Under the pieces are notes generated by a model. The model saw only the letters and a list, made by a program, of their open reading frames with translations. It searched no databases and was not told the DNA's origin. 64,000 nt of DNA from WTGA01 sp965231865. GTDB lineage: Bacteria > Pseudomonadota > Gammaproteobacteria > Arenicellales > Poriferihabitantaceae. A program made the translations under genes and the position numbers. Location of the stretch: assembly GCA_965231865.1 (NCBI GenBank), contig CBDDOJ010000002.1:496001-560000 (forward strand), written 5' to 3'. Positions 23,150-31,968 of the stretch are shown here, piece by piece (position 1 is the first letter of the stretch; each line of letters starts with the position of its first letter).

Positions 23150-24835
23150 ATGCAGTTTCAAAGAATCATGCTGCTTGGCGCTCTGGGCCTGGTACTGGTC
23201 ATGCTCTGGCAGTCCTGGGTAGAGTTCCAGGCAACGTATACCGGGTACAGCGAACAGAACCAGGCATCCGGGGGAGCCGATGGCGAGGCCGTGGACAGGT
23301 TCGAGGATGTTCCCGACGCGCCGGAAGCCACGACCCCTTCGGTGGCAACCGCCTCCCCGGAACCCGTCCCGGTGGCCGAGGGAAGTGGAGACCAGGGAAA
23401 ACTGATTAGGGTGACCACAGACCTGGTCAATGCCGAGATTGATACCCTGGGGGGTGACTTGGTCCGGGTGGAATTGCTCCAGCATCCCGTGAGTGTCGAT
23501 ACCCCGGACCAGCCTTTCATACTGATGCATCGAGATCCCTTCTCGCTGTATGTTGCACAAAGCGGGCTGATTGGAAAGGACCGGGAATACCCCAACCACA
23601 ATACGCAGTACACGGCCTCCACCTACAGTTATCACCTCGGTGATGCCGACGGCATCGATGTGGTCCTGAACTGGACGTCCCCCGATGGGGTGGTCTATGA
23701 CAAGATCTTCCACTTCAAGCGGGACAGTTATCGTGTGGAGATCGATTTTCGTGTCCAGAACCACAGCGATACGCCCTGGACGGGCTTTGCCTACGGTCAA
23801 CTCAAGCAAACCGAGGTGGAAGCCCCGGGTTCAATGGGCTTTCTCGGGAGATTGCCCAGCTACAACGGCGCGGCGATCTATACGGAAGCGGACAAGTACG
23901 AAAAAATTGACTATGGCGAGATCCAGGAAGGGCCCCTGAATGTCAGCACCCCGGATGGCTGGGTCGCCATGCTCCAGCATTATTTCGTTTCAGCGTGGCT
24001 GCCGGTGGGGTCGGAAAACTACCAGATCTATTCCGGCATCAACCGGGACACGGCAAACCCCCAGTATCGGATCGGATATAAAACCACGGACCCCACCGTG
24101 GTGGAACCAGGTCACGAAGGAGTGGTCAATACGGTATTGTTCGTGGGCCCCAAGGAACAGCGCCGCCTGGATGAGCAAGGGGCCAATGGACTGAAGCTCA
24201 CGGTGGACTACGGGTGGCTGACGCCGGTGGCAAACCCCTTGTTCTGGCTGCTTGACAAGATTTTCGGCTTCACCCAAAACTGGGGCTGGGCCATCATACT
24301 GCTGACCTTCCTGGTCAAGCTGGTGTTCTACCCCCTGTCCGCCGCGAGTTACAAGTCCATGGCAAAGATGAAAAAGCTGCAGCCGCGGATGACCACGCTG
24401 AAAGAGCGTTACAGCGACGACAAGCAGAAGTTTCAACAGGAAATGATGAAGCTGTACAAGGCTGAAAAAGTCAATCCGGCCGGCGGATGTCTTCCCATCC
24501 TGGTACAGATTCCGGTATTTATCGCGCTGTACTGGGTGTTGCTCGAAAGCGTGGAATTGCGCCAGGCCAGTTTCATGCTGTGGTTGACGGACCTGTCCCT
24601 TCCAGACCCGTATTTCGTGTTGCCCATCATCATGGGGGTCTCCATGCTCGCCCAGCATTTCCTTAATCCCGCCCCGGTGGACCCGCTCCAGAAAAAAATA
24701 ATGATGGCGCTGCCGTTTGTCTTTACCGTTTTCTTCCTGTGGTTTCCGGCAGGACTGGTTCTTTACTGGGTGGTCAACAACCTGCTTTCGATTGCCCAGC
24801 AATACTACATCACCCGAAAATTTGCGGACTCCTGA
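23150..24835 (+). CDS. yidC: Membrane protein insertase YidC
   Basis: A 561-residue inner-membrane insertase. It has an N-terminal anchor (residues 4-18), a low-complexity Pro/Glu/Ala linker, the large periplasmic domain (about 80-345), and the conserved insertase core with NWGWAIILLTFLVKLVFYPL, the coiled cytoplasmic loop, and NPAGGCLPILVQIPVFIALY. Length is typical of gram-negative YidC1. The last 14 bases overlap the preferred mnmE start. Confidence 0.96.
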   Translation: MQFQRIMLLGALGLVLVMLWQSWVEFQATYTGYSEQNQASGGADGEAVDRFEDVPDAPEATTPSVATASPEPVPVAEGSGDQGKLIRVTTDLVNAEIDTLGGDLVRVELLQHPVSVDTPDQPFILMHRDPFSLYVAQSGLIGKDREYPNHNTQYTASTYSYHLGDADGIDVVLNWTSPDGVVYDKIFHFKRDSYRVEIDFRVQNHSDTPWTGFAYGQLKQTEVEAPGSMGFLGRLPSYNGAAIYTEADKYEKIDYGEIQEGPLNVSTPDGWVAMLQHYFVSAWLPVGSENYQIYSGINRDTANPQYRIGYKTTDPTVVEPGHEGVVNTVLFVGPKEQRRLDEQGANGLKLTVDYGWLTPVANPLFWLLDKIFGFTQNWGWAIILLTFLVKLVFYPLSAASYKSMAKMKKLQPRMTTLKERYSDDKQKFQQEMMKLYKAEKVNPAGGCLPILVQIPVFIALYWVLLESVELRQASFMLWLTDLSLPDPYFVLPIIMGVSMLAQHFLNPAPVDPLQKKIMMALPFVFTVFFLWFPAGLVLYWVVNNLLSIAQQYYITRKFADS

Positions 24836-26192
24836 CCAGCTGGACAGGGCCGCTGCACCAGACACGGATACGATTGCCGCGGTCGCAAGCCCTCCGGGCA
24901 AGGGCGGGATCAGCATCGTTCGGGTTTCAGGACCCCGGGTTCCGGAGATTGCCCAGGGGCTGGCAGGGAGTCTTCCGGCGCCCAGGATGGCGGAATGCAC
25001 CGCTTTTCGGGATGGAAACCACGCCCCCATTGATCACGGCATCGCGCTGTATTTCCCGGCTCCGGAAAGCTATACCGGGGAGCATGTCCTGGAAATACAG
25101 GGGCATGGCAGCCCGGTTGTCATGGGTCTCCTGCTTCGCCGGTGCCTGGAACTGGGCTGCAGGCATGCCAGGCCGGGAGAATTCAGTGAGCGGGCATTCC
25201 TGAACGGCAAACTGGACCTGGTCCAGGCGGAAGCGGTTGCCGATCTCATCGAAAGCAGCAACGAGTCGGCGGCGCAATCCGCCCTTCGGTCTCTGCAGGG
25301 AAATTTTTCCGTTCGCATTCACGATCTGGTGGATGAGGTCTGCGGGCTGCGGCTCTTTATTGAGGCCGCCATCGACTTTCCCGAGGAGGAGATCGATTTT
25401 CTGGAAGACGGCAACGTGATACAGCGCCTGGAACGGATCGTGGAAAAGTTTGCGGCACTGCGGCAGTCGGTCCAGTTGGGAAAGCGGTTGCGGGACGGGC
25501 TCAAGGTGGTATTGACCGGGTTGCCCAACGCCGGGAAATCCAGCCTTTTGAATGCACTGTCCGAGGAACAGCGGGCCATTGTCAGCGAGTTGCCGGGAAC
25601 AACCCGGGATACCCTCGACCAGACGATACTCCTTGACGGCCTGCCGGTGGAAATCATTGACACGGCGGGAATACGCGATACGATCAACGAAATTGAGGCG
25701 GAAGGGGTGCGCAGGGCCCGGCATGCACAACAGGGAGCGGACCTGATACTGGTTGTCGTCGACGATGCCAGGATCAGCGAGGGGGAATTCAATGCCCTGA
25801 TGGACGCACAGGCCGGCGGCGTCCGGAAGATTGTTGTCAGGAATAAAATCGACCTCAGTCACCGCACCACCGTGGAGAATGATGACGAGGTGTGTATCTC
25901 CGCCCTGACTGGCCAGGGGCTTGCCGGCCTCAAGGAAAGGATCAAGGAAATCGCCGGCTTCAGGAGCCTGGATGATTCCTGTTTCATTGCCCGGGAAAGA
26001 CACCTGGATGCCCTCAACCGGGCAGAGAGCTTTCTGAAAAGCGGTCTTCAGCAGCAGCGAGAGTTTCGGGCCGGGGAACTGCTCGCCGATGACCTTCATT
26101 CATGCCAAAAGGCCCTGGGCGAAATTACCGGAGAGATTTCCAGCGATGATTTGCTCGGCATGATTTTCAGTTCCTTTTGCATCGGCAAGTAA
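24822..26192 (+). CDS. mnmE: tRNA uridine-5-carboxymethylaminomethyl modification GTPase MnmE
   Basis: A 456-residue GTPase that with MnmG modifies U34 of several tRNAs. There is no in-frame ATG near the family start. TTG 24822 (14-base overlap with yidC) gives the usual length, with CTG 24840 as alternative. Domains: tetrahydrofolate-binding N-terminus (DTIAAVASPPGKGGISIVRV, RPGEFSERAFLNGKLDL), helical domain, then the G domain with GLPNAGKSSLL, GTTRDTLDQ, DTAGIRDT and NKID. The C-terminus ends in the essential FCIGK. mnmG lies 2.7 kb downstream, after the motor-like pair. Confidence 0.94.
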   Translation: MRTPDQLDRAAAPDTDTIAAVASPPGKGGISIVRVSGPRVPEIAQGLAGSLPAPRMAECTAFRDGNHAPIDHGIALYFPAPESYTGEHVLEIQGHGSPVVMGLLLRRCLELGCRHARPGEFSERAFLNGKLDLVQAEAVADLIESSNESAAQSALRSLQGNFSVRIHDLVDEVCGLRLFIEAAIDFPEEEIDFLEDGNVIQRLERIVEKFAALRQSVQLGKRLRDGLKVVLTGLPNAGKSSLLNALSEEQRAIVSELPGTTRDTLDQTILLDGLPVEIIDTAGIRDTINEIEAEGVRRARHAQQGADLILVVVDDARISEGEFNALMDAQAGGVRKIVVRNKIDLSHRTTVENDDEVCISALTGQGLAGLKERIKEIAGFRSLDDSCFIARERHLDALNRAESFLKSGLQQQREFRAGELLADDLHSCQKALGEITGEISSDDLLGMIFSSFCIGK

Positions 26193-26260
26193 AGTATTTG
26201 ATATATAATGCGAATGTCCGGACAGTCGGAGGGTTGATCGCTTCCGTGGAACAAATCAAG

Positions 26261-27298
26261 ATGACAACGAACACGCCTCAACACAGTTACACCCGAAACA
26301 TCCCGTTGCAAATGACCCTGGTGCTGGCGCTGCTTGCCGTGGTGACCATATGGCAGCGGGACATCGTCTACCAGATCTATTTTGCCAACCAGGTGAATAC
26401 CGTTGGCTGGGCAATCAACGGAGGCATTGCCCTCCTTTTTGTCAGCGGGCTGGCGGAACTGGTCAAACGGTTTTTTGAATACCGTAACCAGGAGCTGTCA
26501 ATCAATCGTTTTATCGCCAACGTCACCCACAATGAAGACCCGTTGCTGGGCATTGAGGAGTCGGACATGGTGGCAGAACGGTTCCTGACGCTGAAGTCCC
26601 TGAACCGCCGCCGGGCCAATATCAACCAAAGCGCCCTGGCGGCGACCCTGTTGGCGTCGGAATCAAGCCGCAACAGTTTCCTCAAGTTTGTGCACAATGT
26701 CCTGATCCTGACCGGCGTGTTCGGCACCATCGTTTCCCTCTCGATTGCCCTGTTGGGGGCCTCCGACATTTTACAGAGCAGCGGCCAGGTTGCCCCGGCG
26801 GCCGGCACCGGGCAGGCGGAGGGTCTGGGTACGATGATCTTTGGCATGTCCACGGCACTGTCCACCACCTTGACGGCCATCATGGCGTACCTGTTTTTCG
26901 GGTATTTCTACATCAAGCTCACCGATACCCAGACGTTTCTGATCAGTAAAATTGAAGAAGTCACGGCCACCACACTGCTGCCTCATCTGCAATTGAACCA
27001 GGATGTCGTGATCAAGGATTATTCGGACAGTATTCTTGCGGCCACTGAACTGGTCAAAACCCTGACCCAATCCCAAAAAGCGTATGCCGAGTCTGCGGAT
27101 TCCCTGCGACTGGCCGCACAGGAACTCACGGACCAGGCAGCACGGGTGACCGACCAGCACGGGGCGTTGCAGGATTTGCTGCCCCGAATCCATGACATGA
27201 TTGAGCAACAGCAAAACACCTCCAGACACAATGCGGAAAACATGGATGAAGTCGTCGCACTGTTGAGAAGGGGTTTTCGTCTCCGGTCTGACGGGTAG
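26261..27298 (+). CDS. MotA/TolQ/ExbB-like proton-channel protein
   Basis: A 345-residue membrane protein from ATG 26261; earlier in-frame starts would overlap mnmE. Hydrophobic segments lie at about 18-40, 46-67, 140-168 and 188-215. The third, with LKFVHNVLILTGVFGTIVSL, and the fourth, with TMIFGMSTALSTTLTAIMAY, match the MotA/ExbB pore motif (GTxxS/TxxG with small residues). About 130 helical cytoplasmic residues follow. The family uses the proton-motive force with a MotB/ExbD partner, and such a partner gene starts 11 bases downstream. A TATAAT at 26204-26209 may be its -10 box. The driven process is unknown. Confidence 0.75.
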   Translation: MTTNTPQHSYTRNIPLQMTLVLALLAVVTIWQRDIVYQIYFANQVNTVGWAINGGIALLFVSGLAELVKRFFEYRNQELSINRFIANVTHNEDPLLGIEESDMVAERFLTLKSLNRRRANINQSALAATLLASESSRNSFLKFVHNVLILTGVFGTIVSLSIALLGASDILQSSGQVAPAAGTGQAEGLGTMIFGMSTALSTTLTAIMAYLFFGYFYIKLTDTQTFLISKIEEVTATTLLPHLQLNQDVVIKDYSDSILAATELVKTLTQSQKAYAESADSLRLAAQELTDQAARVTDQHGALQDLLPRIHDMIEQQQNTSRHNAENMDEVVALLRRGFRLRSDG

Positions 27299-27309
27299 GG
27301 GCGCCTCCC

Positions 27310-28821
27310 GTGCCGGAATCCAGGGGATTTATCGATCTTAGGGTCGGGCATGGCGCCGCCGGGATCGGCGATGAAAGCATCTGGCCGTCTTTCACGGATA
27401 TCATGACCGTGATTGTCATGATATTCATGATGGCACTGGTGATCATCATGGTACGGAATTTCGAGTTGAATCGTGAACTGGTCTCCACGATTTCCGCCAA
27501 GGAAGCCACCACCCGGGCCAGCGAGCAGCTTGCAGCAGAACTCACGGAACTGTCCGGGTTGCTGGAGGATGCCGAAAATCGGGGTGCATTGTTACAGGCC
27601 GACCTGGAGTCGGGGCTCAGGAGACTGGCGGCACTGACCTCGGAACATGCGTTGCTGACCTCGGAACATGAAGCGGTTGTCCTGCAACGTGAACAGCTGG
27701 AACAGGAAAACCTGGGGCTTGAGGCCGACCGGAAAGCCTCTTTGGTGGAAATCGTCAAACTCAACACCAATGCACAGATGCTGAATCGGCAACTGGATGC
27801 GTTGAGCCAGGAACTGGCGATTCTGCAGGTCCAGTCGGACGAGCAGATTGCATCGTTGACGGCGCAGAAACAGGGCCTGGGAGAAAAACTGGACACGGTT
27901 TCCCGGCAGCTGGAGGAACTCACGGCGCAATGGTCCAGGGCCCAATCGGAAAACCGGGAACTGTCCCGGGAAGTGGAGGCATTGCAGGCCGGCCGGGCGG
28001 AGGCCGAGCAGCGCTACACGGTTGCCCGGGAAGATATCCTGCAACTCGAGGAACTGGTCCGGCGCCGGGAATCCGAAATCGTTGTCCTGGAGGCGGACCG
28101 GGAAGCGTCGAGGGTGGCAATGGATGACCTCAATGCCAATGTCCGGGCACTGAACCGGCAGATTGAAACCTTAAGCCGGCAGTTTTCTGCATTGGAAATC
28201 GAATCCGGCGAACAGATCACGTCGATTTCCGAAGAGAAACGCAGTCTGAGCGCCAACCTGGACCTTGTTTCCGGGCAACTGGATGTCTTCAGGGAGCTAT
28301 TGGTGCAGGCCCAGGCACAAAACCGGGAATTGTCCCGGGAAGTGGAGGCATTGCAGGCCGGCCGTTCGGAAGCCGAGCAGCGCTATACGGTTGCCCGGGA
28401 AGATATCCTGCAACTTGAGGAACTGGTCCGGCACCGGGAATCCGAAAATGCAGACCTTGCGGCCCGGTCCGCAAGTTTCAGCGAGCAATTTGAATCCCTG
28501 CAGGATGAATACGACCGGTTGACCGAAGAATATCGCAGGCTCATCCGGGCGGCGCGAAGTCCGGCGGGGAAATACGTGGTGGAAGTCCGGTTGGAAAAAT
28601 CCGCGGCAGGGTTTGTTTACCGGATACGTGAACCCGGGGACAGCCAACCGGTGGTGGTCACCAAAGCCCGGTTGGAGGAGAGGTTGCAGGCCATGAAAAC
28701 AGAGAAGGGAAAATCCCTCTACACCAAAATTATCATTCCCGGAAACAACCGGCTTTCCCACAATGAGGCCTGGCAGTTTACCTGGGAAATCCTGCGGAAG
28801 TACGACTACTATTACCAGTAG
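27310..28821 (+). CDS. MotB/ExbD-like coiled-coil partner of the proton channel
   Basis: A 503-residue protein from GTG 27310. One membrane helix at about 30-50 is preceded by WPSFTDIMTVIV, whose Asp sits where MotB/ExbD carry the proton-binding residue. Residues about 55-400 are an almost unbroken coiled coil containing a tandem 123-residue repeat. The last 100 residues form a compact domain (GKYVVEVRLEKS, LYTKIIIPGNNRLSHNEAW, ending KYDYYYQ) somewhat like ExbD's periplasmic part. There is no OmpA-like peptidoglycan domain. With the upstream gene it would form a proton-driven complex with a long periplasmic stalk. Function unknown. Confidence 0.7.
   Translation: MPESRGFIDLRVGHGAAGIGDESIWPSFTDIMTVIVMIFMMALVIIMVRNFELNRELVSTISAKEATTRASEQLAAELTELSGLLEDAENRGALLQADLESGLRRLAALTSEHALLTSEHEAVVLQREQLEQENLGLEADRKASLVEIVKLNTNAQMLNRQLDALSQELAILQVQSDEQIASLTAQKQGLGEKLDTVSRQLEELTAQWSRAQSENRELSREVEALQAGRAEAEQRYTVAREDILQLEELVRRRESEIVVLEADREASRVAMDDLNANVRALNRQIETLSRQFSALEIESGEQITSISEEKRSLSANLDLVSGQLDVFRELLVQAQAQNRELSREVEALQAGRSEAEQRYTVAREDILQLEELVRHRESENADLAARSASFSEQFESLQDEYDRLTEEYRRLIRAARSPAGKYVVEVRLEKSAAGFVYRIREPGDSQPVVVTKARLEERLQAMKTEKGKSLYTKIIIPGNNRLSHNEAWQFTWEILRKYDYYYQ
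27716..28453 (+). repeat. Tandem 369-base repeat inside the coiled-coil gene
   Basis: Two units of 369 bases (123 codons) lie head to tail: one starts at the codons for LEADRKAS, the other at LEADREAS, and both end near RRESE/HRESE. Over 27952-28078 versus 28321-28447 the DNA differs at only about 7 of 127 positions, while the first two thirds are more diverged. The pattern suggests an internal duplication followed by local gene conversion or strong selection on that third. Confidence 0.8.
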
Positions 28822-28864
28822 ATGAAAAAGAGGATTTCTCCCGAGAACGTGAATCAGTGATGCC

Positions 28865-30745
28865 ATGAAATACCCGGAAAAATTTGAAGTCATCGTGATT
28901 GGAGGCGGCCACGCCGGCGTGGAGGCTGCGTTGGCGGCTGCGCGGATGCAGTGCAAAACGCTTCTGGTGACGCACAACATCGAAACCATTGGACAGATGT
29001 CCTGCAATCCGGCTATCGGGGGCATCGGCAAGGGGCACATTGTCCGGGAAATTGATGCAATGGGCGGGGTGATGGCCAGGGCCATTGACCAGGCAGGCAT
29101 ACACTTCCGGGTATTGAATGCACGCAAGGGTCCCGCGGTTCAGGCCACCCGGGCCCAGGCCGACCGGGCGCTGTATAAAATGGCGATACGCGGGTGTGTC
29201 GACCGACAGGCCAACCTCACCGTTTTCCAGCAGGGGGTGGATGATCTGCAGGTGCGGGGAGGCCGGATTACCGGTGTTCGGACCCAGTTGGGCGTGGAAT
29301 TCGAAGCCCCGGTCGTGATCCTTACTGCCGGGACGTTTTTGAACGGAAGGATTCATATTGGCATGGACAACGCCCAGGGAGGCCGGGCCGGGGACCCGCC
29401 CTCCATTGCCCTGGCGCACCGGTTGCGGGAACTGCCGCTGAATGTCGAGCGGTTGAAAACCGGCACGCCGCCGCGTATCGATGGAAAGACCATCGACTAC
29501 GATAACCTGGAGGTCCAGCCCGGGGATGACCCGGTTCCGGTGTTTTCATTTACCGGTGACCCGTCCGAGCACCCCCGGCAAATACACTGCCATATTACCC
29601 ACACCAACGAACAAACCCATGCCATCATCCGTGGTGCCCTGGACCGCTCTCCCATCTACGGGGGGGTCATTGAAGGCGTGGGCCCGCGGTACTGTCCCTC
29701 CATAGAAGATAAAGTGGTTCGGTTTGCCGGGCATGAAAGCCACCAGATATTCATTGAGCCGGAAGGGTTGAATACCGCTGAAATCTATCCAAACGGAATC
29801 TCTACCAGCCTGCCCTTTGATGTCCAGTTTTCCCTTGTCAGGACCATCCGGGGATTTGAAAACGCGTTGATTACACGGCCGGGGTATGCCATTGAATACG
29901 ATTTCTTTGATCCCAGGGGATTGAAGGATTCCCTGGAAACAAAATGCATTGACGGGTTGTTTTTCGCCGGGCAGATCAATGGAACCACCGGGTATGAAGA
30001 GGCCGCGGGACAGGGCCTGATTGCGGGCCTGAATGCAGCATTGAGGATCCAGGGTGAAGCCCCGTGGTGTCCGGCACGCAGTGAAGCCTATATCGGGGTG
30101 ATGATTGACGACCTCGTAACCCGGGGGACTGCGGAGCCATACCGGATGTTTACGTCCCGGGCAGAATACCGGCTGCAACTGCGGGAAGACAATGCGGATT
30201 TGAGACTAACGGAAAAGGCACACCAGCTGGGGCTGGTCAGTGACCGGCGGGTCCGGATTCTTGAGAACAAAAGAAACGCCATCGAAAAGGAAAAAGCCCG
30301 GCTGGAAAAAACCTGGATACATCCGGACAAAACGGACAGGCAAACGGTGCAGGACATCCTCGGGCAGCCATTGCAGCGGGAAGCCAATTTAATGGATTTG
30401 CTCAGAAGACCCGAAATCAGCTACCAGGACGTGGTTGCACTGGGGGGTCTGGAGCATCCCCTTGTAGAGATGCAAAGTATCCGGCAACTGGAAATCCAGG
30501 CCCGTTACAGCGGTTATATCGAGCGTCAGGTTGCGGAAATCGCACGCCTGGAGAAAAGCAATGGGGTGAAGATTCCGGCGGACTTCAATTATGGCGATGT
30601 GCGCAACCTGTCCAGCGAAGTCCATCAGAAACTTTCCGAAGCCCGCCCCCAGACCATTGGCCAGGCTGCCAGGATTCCCGGGGTGACCCCTGCGGCCATC
30701 TCCCTGTTACTGGTCCATTTAAGGAAAATCAGGGAGGCGGCCTGA
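28865..30745 (+). CDS. mnmG: tRNA uridine-5-carboxymethylaminomethyl modification enzyme MnmG
   Basis: A 626-residue FAD enzyme that partners MnmE. The FAD motif IVIGGGHAGVEAALAAARM, the signature SCNPAIGGIGKGHIVREIDA, and RPGYAIEYDFFDPRGL are canonical; length equals the family's usual about 630. The C-terminal helical domain that binds MnmE is complete. The usual next gene rsmG is absent; a convergent PLP enzyme follows. Confidence 0.96.
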   Translation: MKYPEKFEVIVIGGGHAGVEAALAAARMQCKTLLVTHNIETIGQMSCNPAIGGIGKGHIVREIDAMGGVMARAIDQAGIHFRVLNARKGPAVQATRAQADRALYKMAIRGCVDRQANLTVFQQGVDDLQVRGGRITGVRTQLGVEFEAPVVILTAGTFLNGRIHIGMDNAQGGRAGDPPSIALAHRLRELPLNVERLKTGTPPRIDGKTIDYDNLEVQPGDDPVPVFSFTGDPSEHPRQIHCHITHTNEQTHAIIRGALDRSPIYGGVIEGVGPRYCPSIEDKVVRFAGHESHQIFIEPEGLNTAEIYPNGISTSLPFDVQFSLVRTIRGFENALITRPGYAIEYDFFDPRGLKDSLETKCIDGLFFAGQINGTTGYEEAAGQGLIAGLNAALRIQGEAPWCPARSEAYIGVMIDDLVTRGTAEPYRMFTSRAEYRLQLREDNADLRLTEKAHQLGLVSDRRVRILENKRNAIEKEKARLEKTWIHPDKTDRQTVQDILGQPLQREANLMDLLRRPEISYQDVVALGGLEHPLVEMQSIRQLEIQARYSGYIERQVAEIARLEKSNGVKIPADFNYGDVRNLSSEVHQKLSEARPQTIGQAARIPGVTPAAISLLLVHLRKIREAA

Positions 30746-30805
30746 GAACCGGGGCAGTTCCACTGCTCCACGAATGGTATTTGTGAACGGTATCCGGGTC
30801 CGCGG

Positions 30806-31954
30806 TCACAACAGCCGGTCCAGCGCCCGGGTGATATCCGCAAGCAGGTCGTCCTGGTTTTCGACCCCCACGGAAAGCCGCAGCAGATTTTCCGGGACCC
30901 GGCTGTGCGGGCCCTCTACGGAAGCACGATGTTCAATCAGGCTTTCCACTCCGCCCAGGGAGGTGGCCGGAACAAATAAAGTCGTGCCGGAGGCCACCCG
31001 TTTTGCATCCTGCGCATCGCCTTTCACAAGCAGCGAGATCATGCCGCCAAAACCATTCACCATTTGCCGCTTTGCAATGTCATGGCCGGGATGGCTTTCA
31101 AGGCCGGGGTACAGGACCGCTTCCAGCCCGGGGTGATTTTCCAGGGCCCGGGCCAGTCCCATTGCATTTTGCGAGGCACGTTCGAATCGCAGGAAAAGGG
31201 TCCGCATGCCCCGCAGCAGCAACCAGGACTCAAACGGACCGAGGACTCCCCCCGCCAGGGTCCGTACCAGCTTGATTTCGTCCCAGCGCTCATTGAGGGC
31301 CTTGCTTACGAGTATGCCGGCGATGACATCGCTGTGCCCATTCAGGTATTTCGTGGCGGAATGAAACACCAGGTCGGCGCCGTGGTCCAGCGCACGGGTC
31401 GTTACCGGTGGAGAGACCGTGCAATCCACGGCCAGGACCGCATTCGCATTGTGTGCCAGGTCCGCTGCCCTGCGGATATCAATCACATCCCACGTCGGGT
31501 TGATGGGGGTTTCGATCCAGACCAAGGAGGTTTCCCCGGACTCAAGGGCCTTTTCCAGGGTATCCATCTTCCCCGCTTCAAAAAAGGTCACCGAAATATT
31601 CCGTTTTTCCGAAAGGCGTCTCAGCCAGTCCTGGGTCCCGTGATACATGACCTGGGGCGCAACAATATGTTCCCCCGTATTGATGGTTTCGAAAACCGCG
31701 TTTACGGCGGCCAGGCCGGAAGAGAAGACCAGGGCTTCTTCCCCGCCATCAAGCATGGCCGCCAGGTGCTCAACCTGCCTGTAGGTGGGGTTGTCCGCCC
31801 GACTGTAGGAATACTCCCTGGGGCGGGACGGTCCATCGGTCTGTGCGTAGGTCGTGGAAGGGTGAATGGGGGGTACGATGCCTCCGGTGGTTTTGTCAAT
31901 ATAGTGGCAGGCCTGGACCACCAGGGATTCCATGGAAATTGGTTTGACCGGCAT
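30806..31954 (-). CDS. Cystathionine gamma-synthase / beta-lyase family PLP enzyme
   Basis: A 382-residue PLP enzyme of the Cys/Met metabolism family. The PLP lysine is in HSATKYLNGHSDV, the phosphate-binding region is VFSSGLAAVNAVFE, and YSYSRADNPTYRQVE and ATSLGGVESLIEHRAS are present. Family members include cystathionine gamma-synthase (metB), beta-lyase (metC) and methionine gamma-lyase; telling them apart needs phylogeny. It follows the glutathione reductase gene by 14 bases and is likely cotranscribed, suggesting sulfur amino acid and thiol metabolism together. Confidence 0.85.
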   Translation of the reverse strand: MPVKPISMESLVVQACHYIDKTTGGIVPPIHPSTTYAQTDGPSRPREYSYSRADNPTYRQVEHLAAMLDGGEEALVFSSGLAAVNAVFETINTGEHIVAPQVMYHGTQDWLRRLSEKRNISVTFFEAGKMDTLEKALESGETSLVWIETPINPTWDVIDIRRAADLAHNANAVLAVDCTVSPPVTTRALDHGADLVFHSATKYLNGHSDVIAGILVSKALNERWDEIKLVRTLAGGVLGPFESWLLLRGMRTLFLRFERASQNAMGLARALENHPGLEAVLYPGLESHPGHDIAKRQMVNGFGGMISLLVKGDAQDAKRVASGTTLFVPATSLGGVESLIEHRASVEGPHSRVPENLLRLSVGVENQDDLLADITRALDRLL

Positions 31955-31968
31955 ATGGCTGTCCGGGT

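Noticed and set aside
24927..26099. Long open frame antisense to mnmE (about 390 codons)
   Set aside because: Opposite a clear mnmE; composition lacks hydrophobic or domain patterning, and such frames arise from the G/C-rich codon use. The same applies to antisense frames over xerC (10643-11641), pfp (14308-15117), the PLP enzyme and gor (31064-32212) and moaA (39007-40056).
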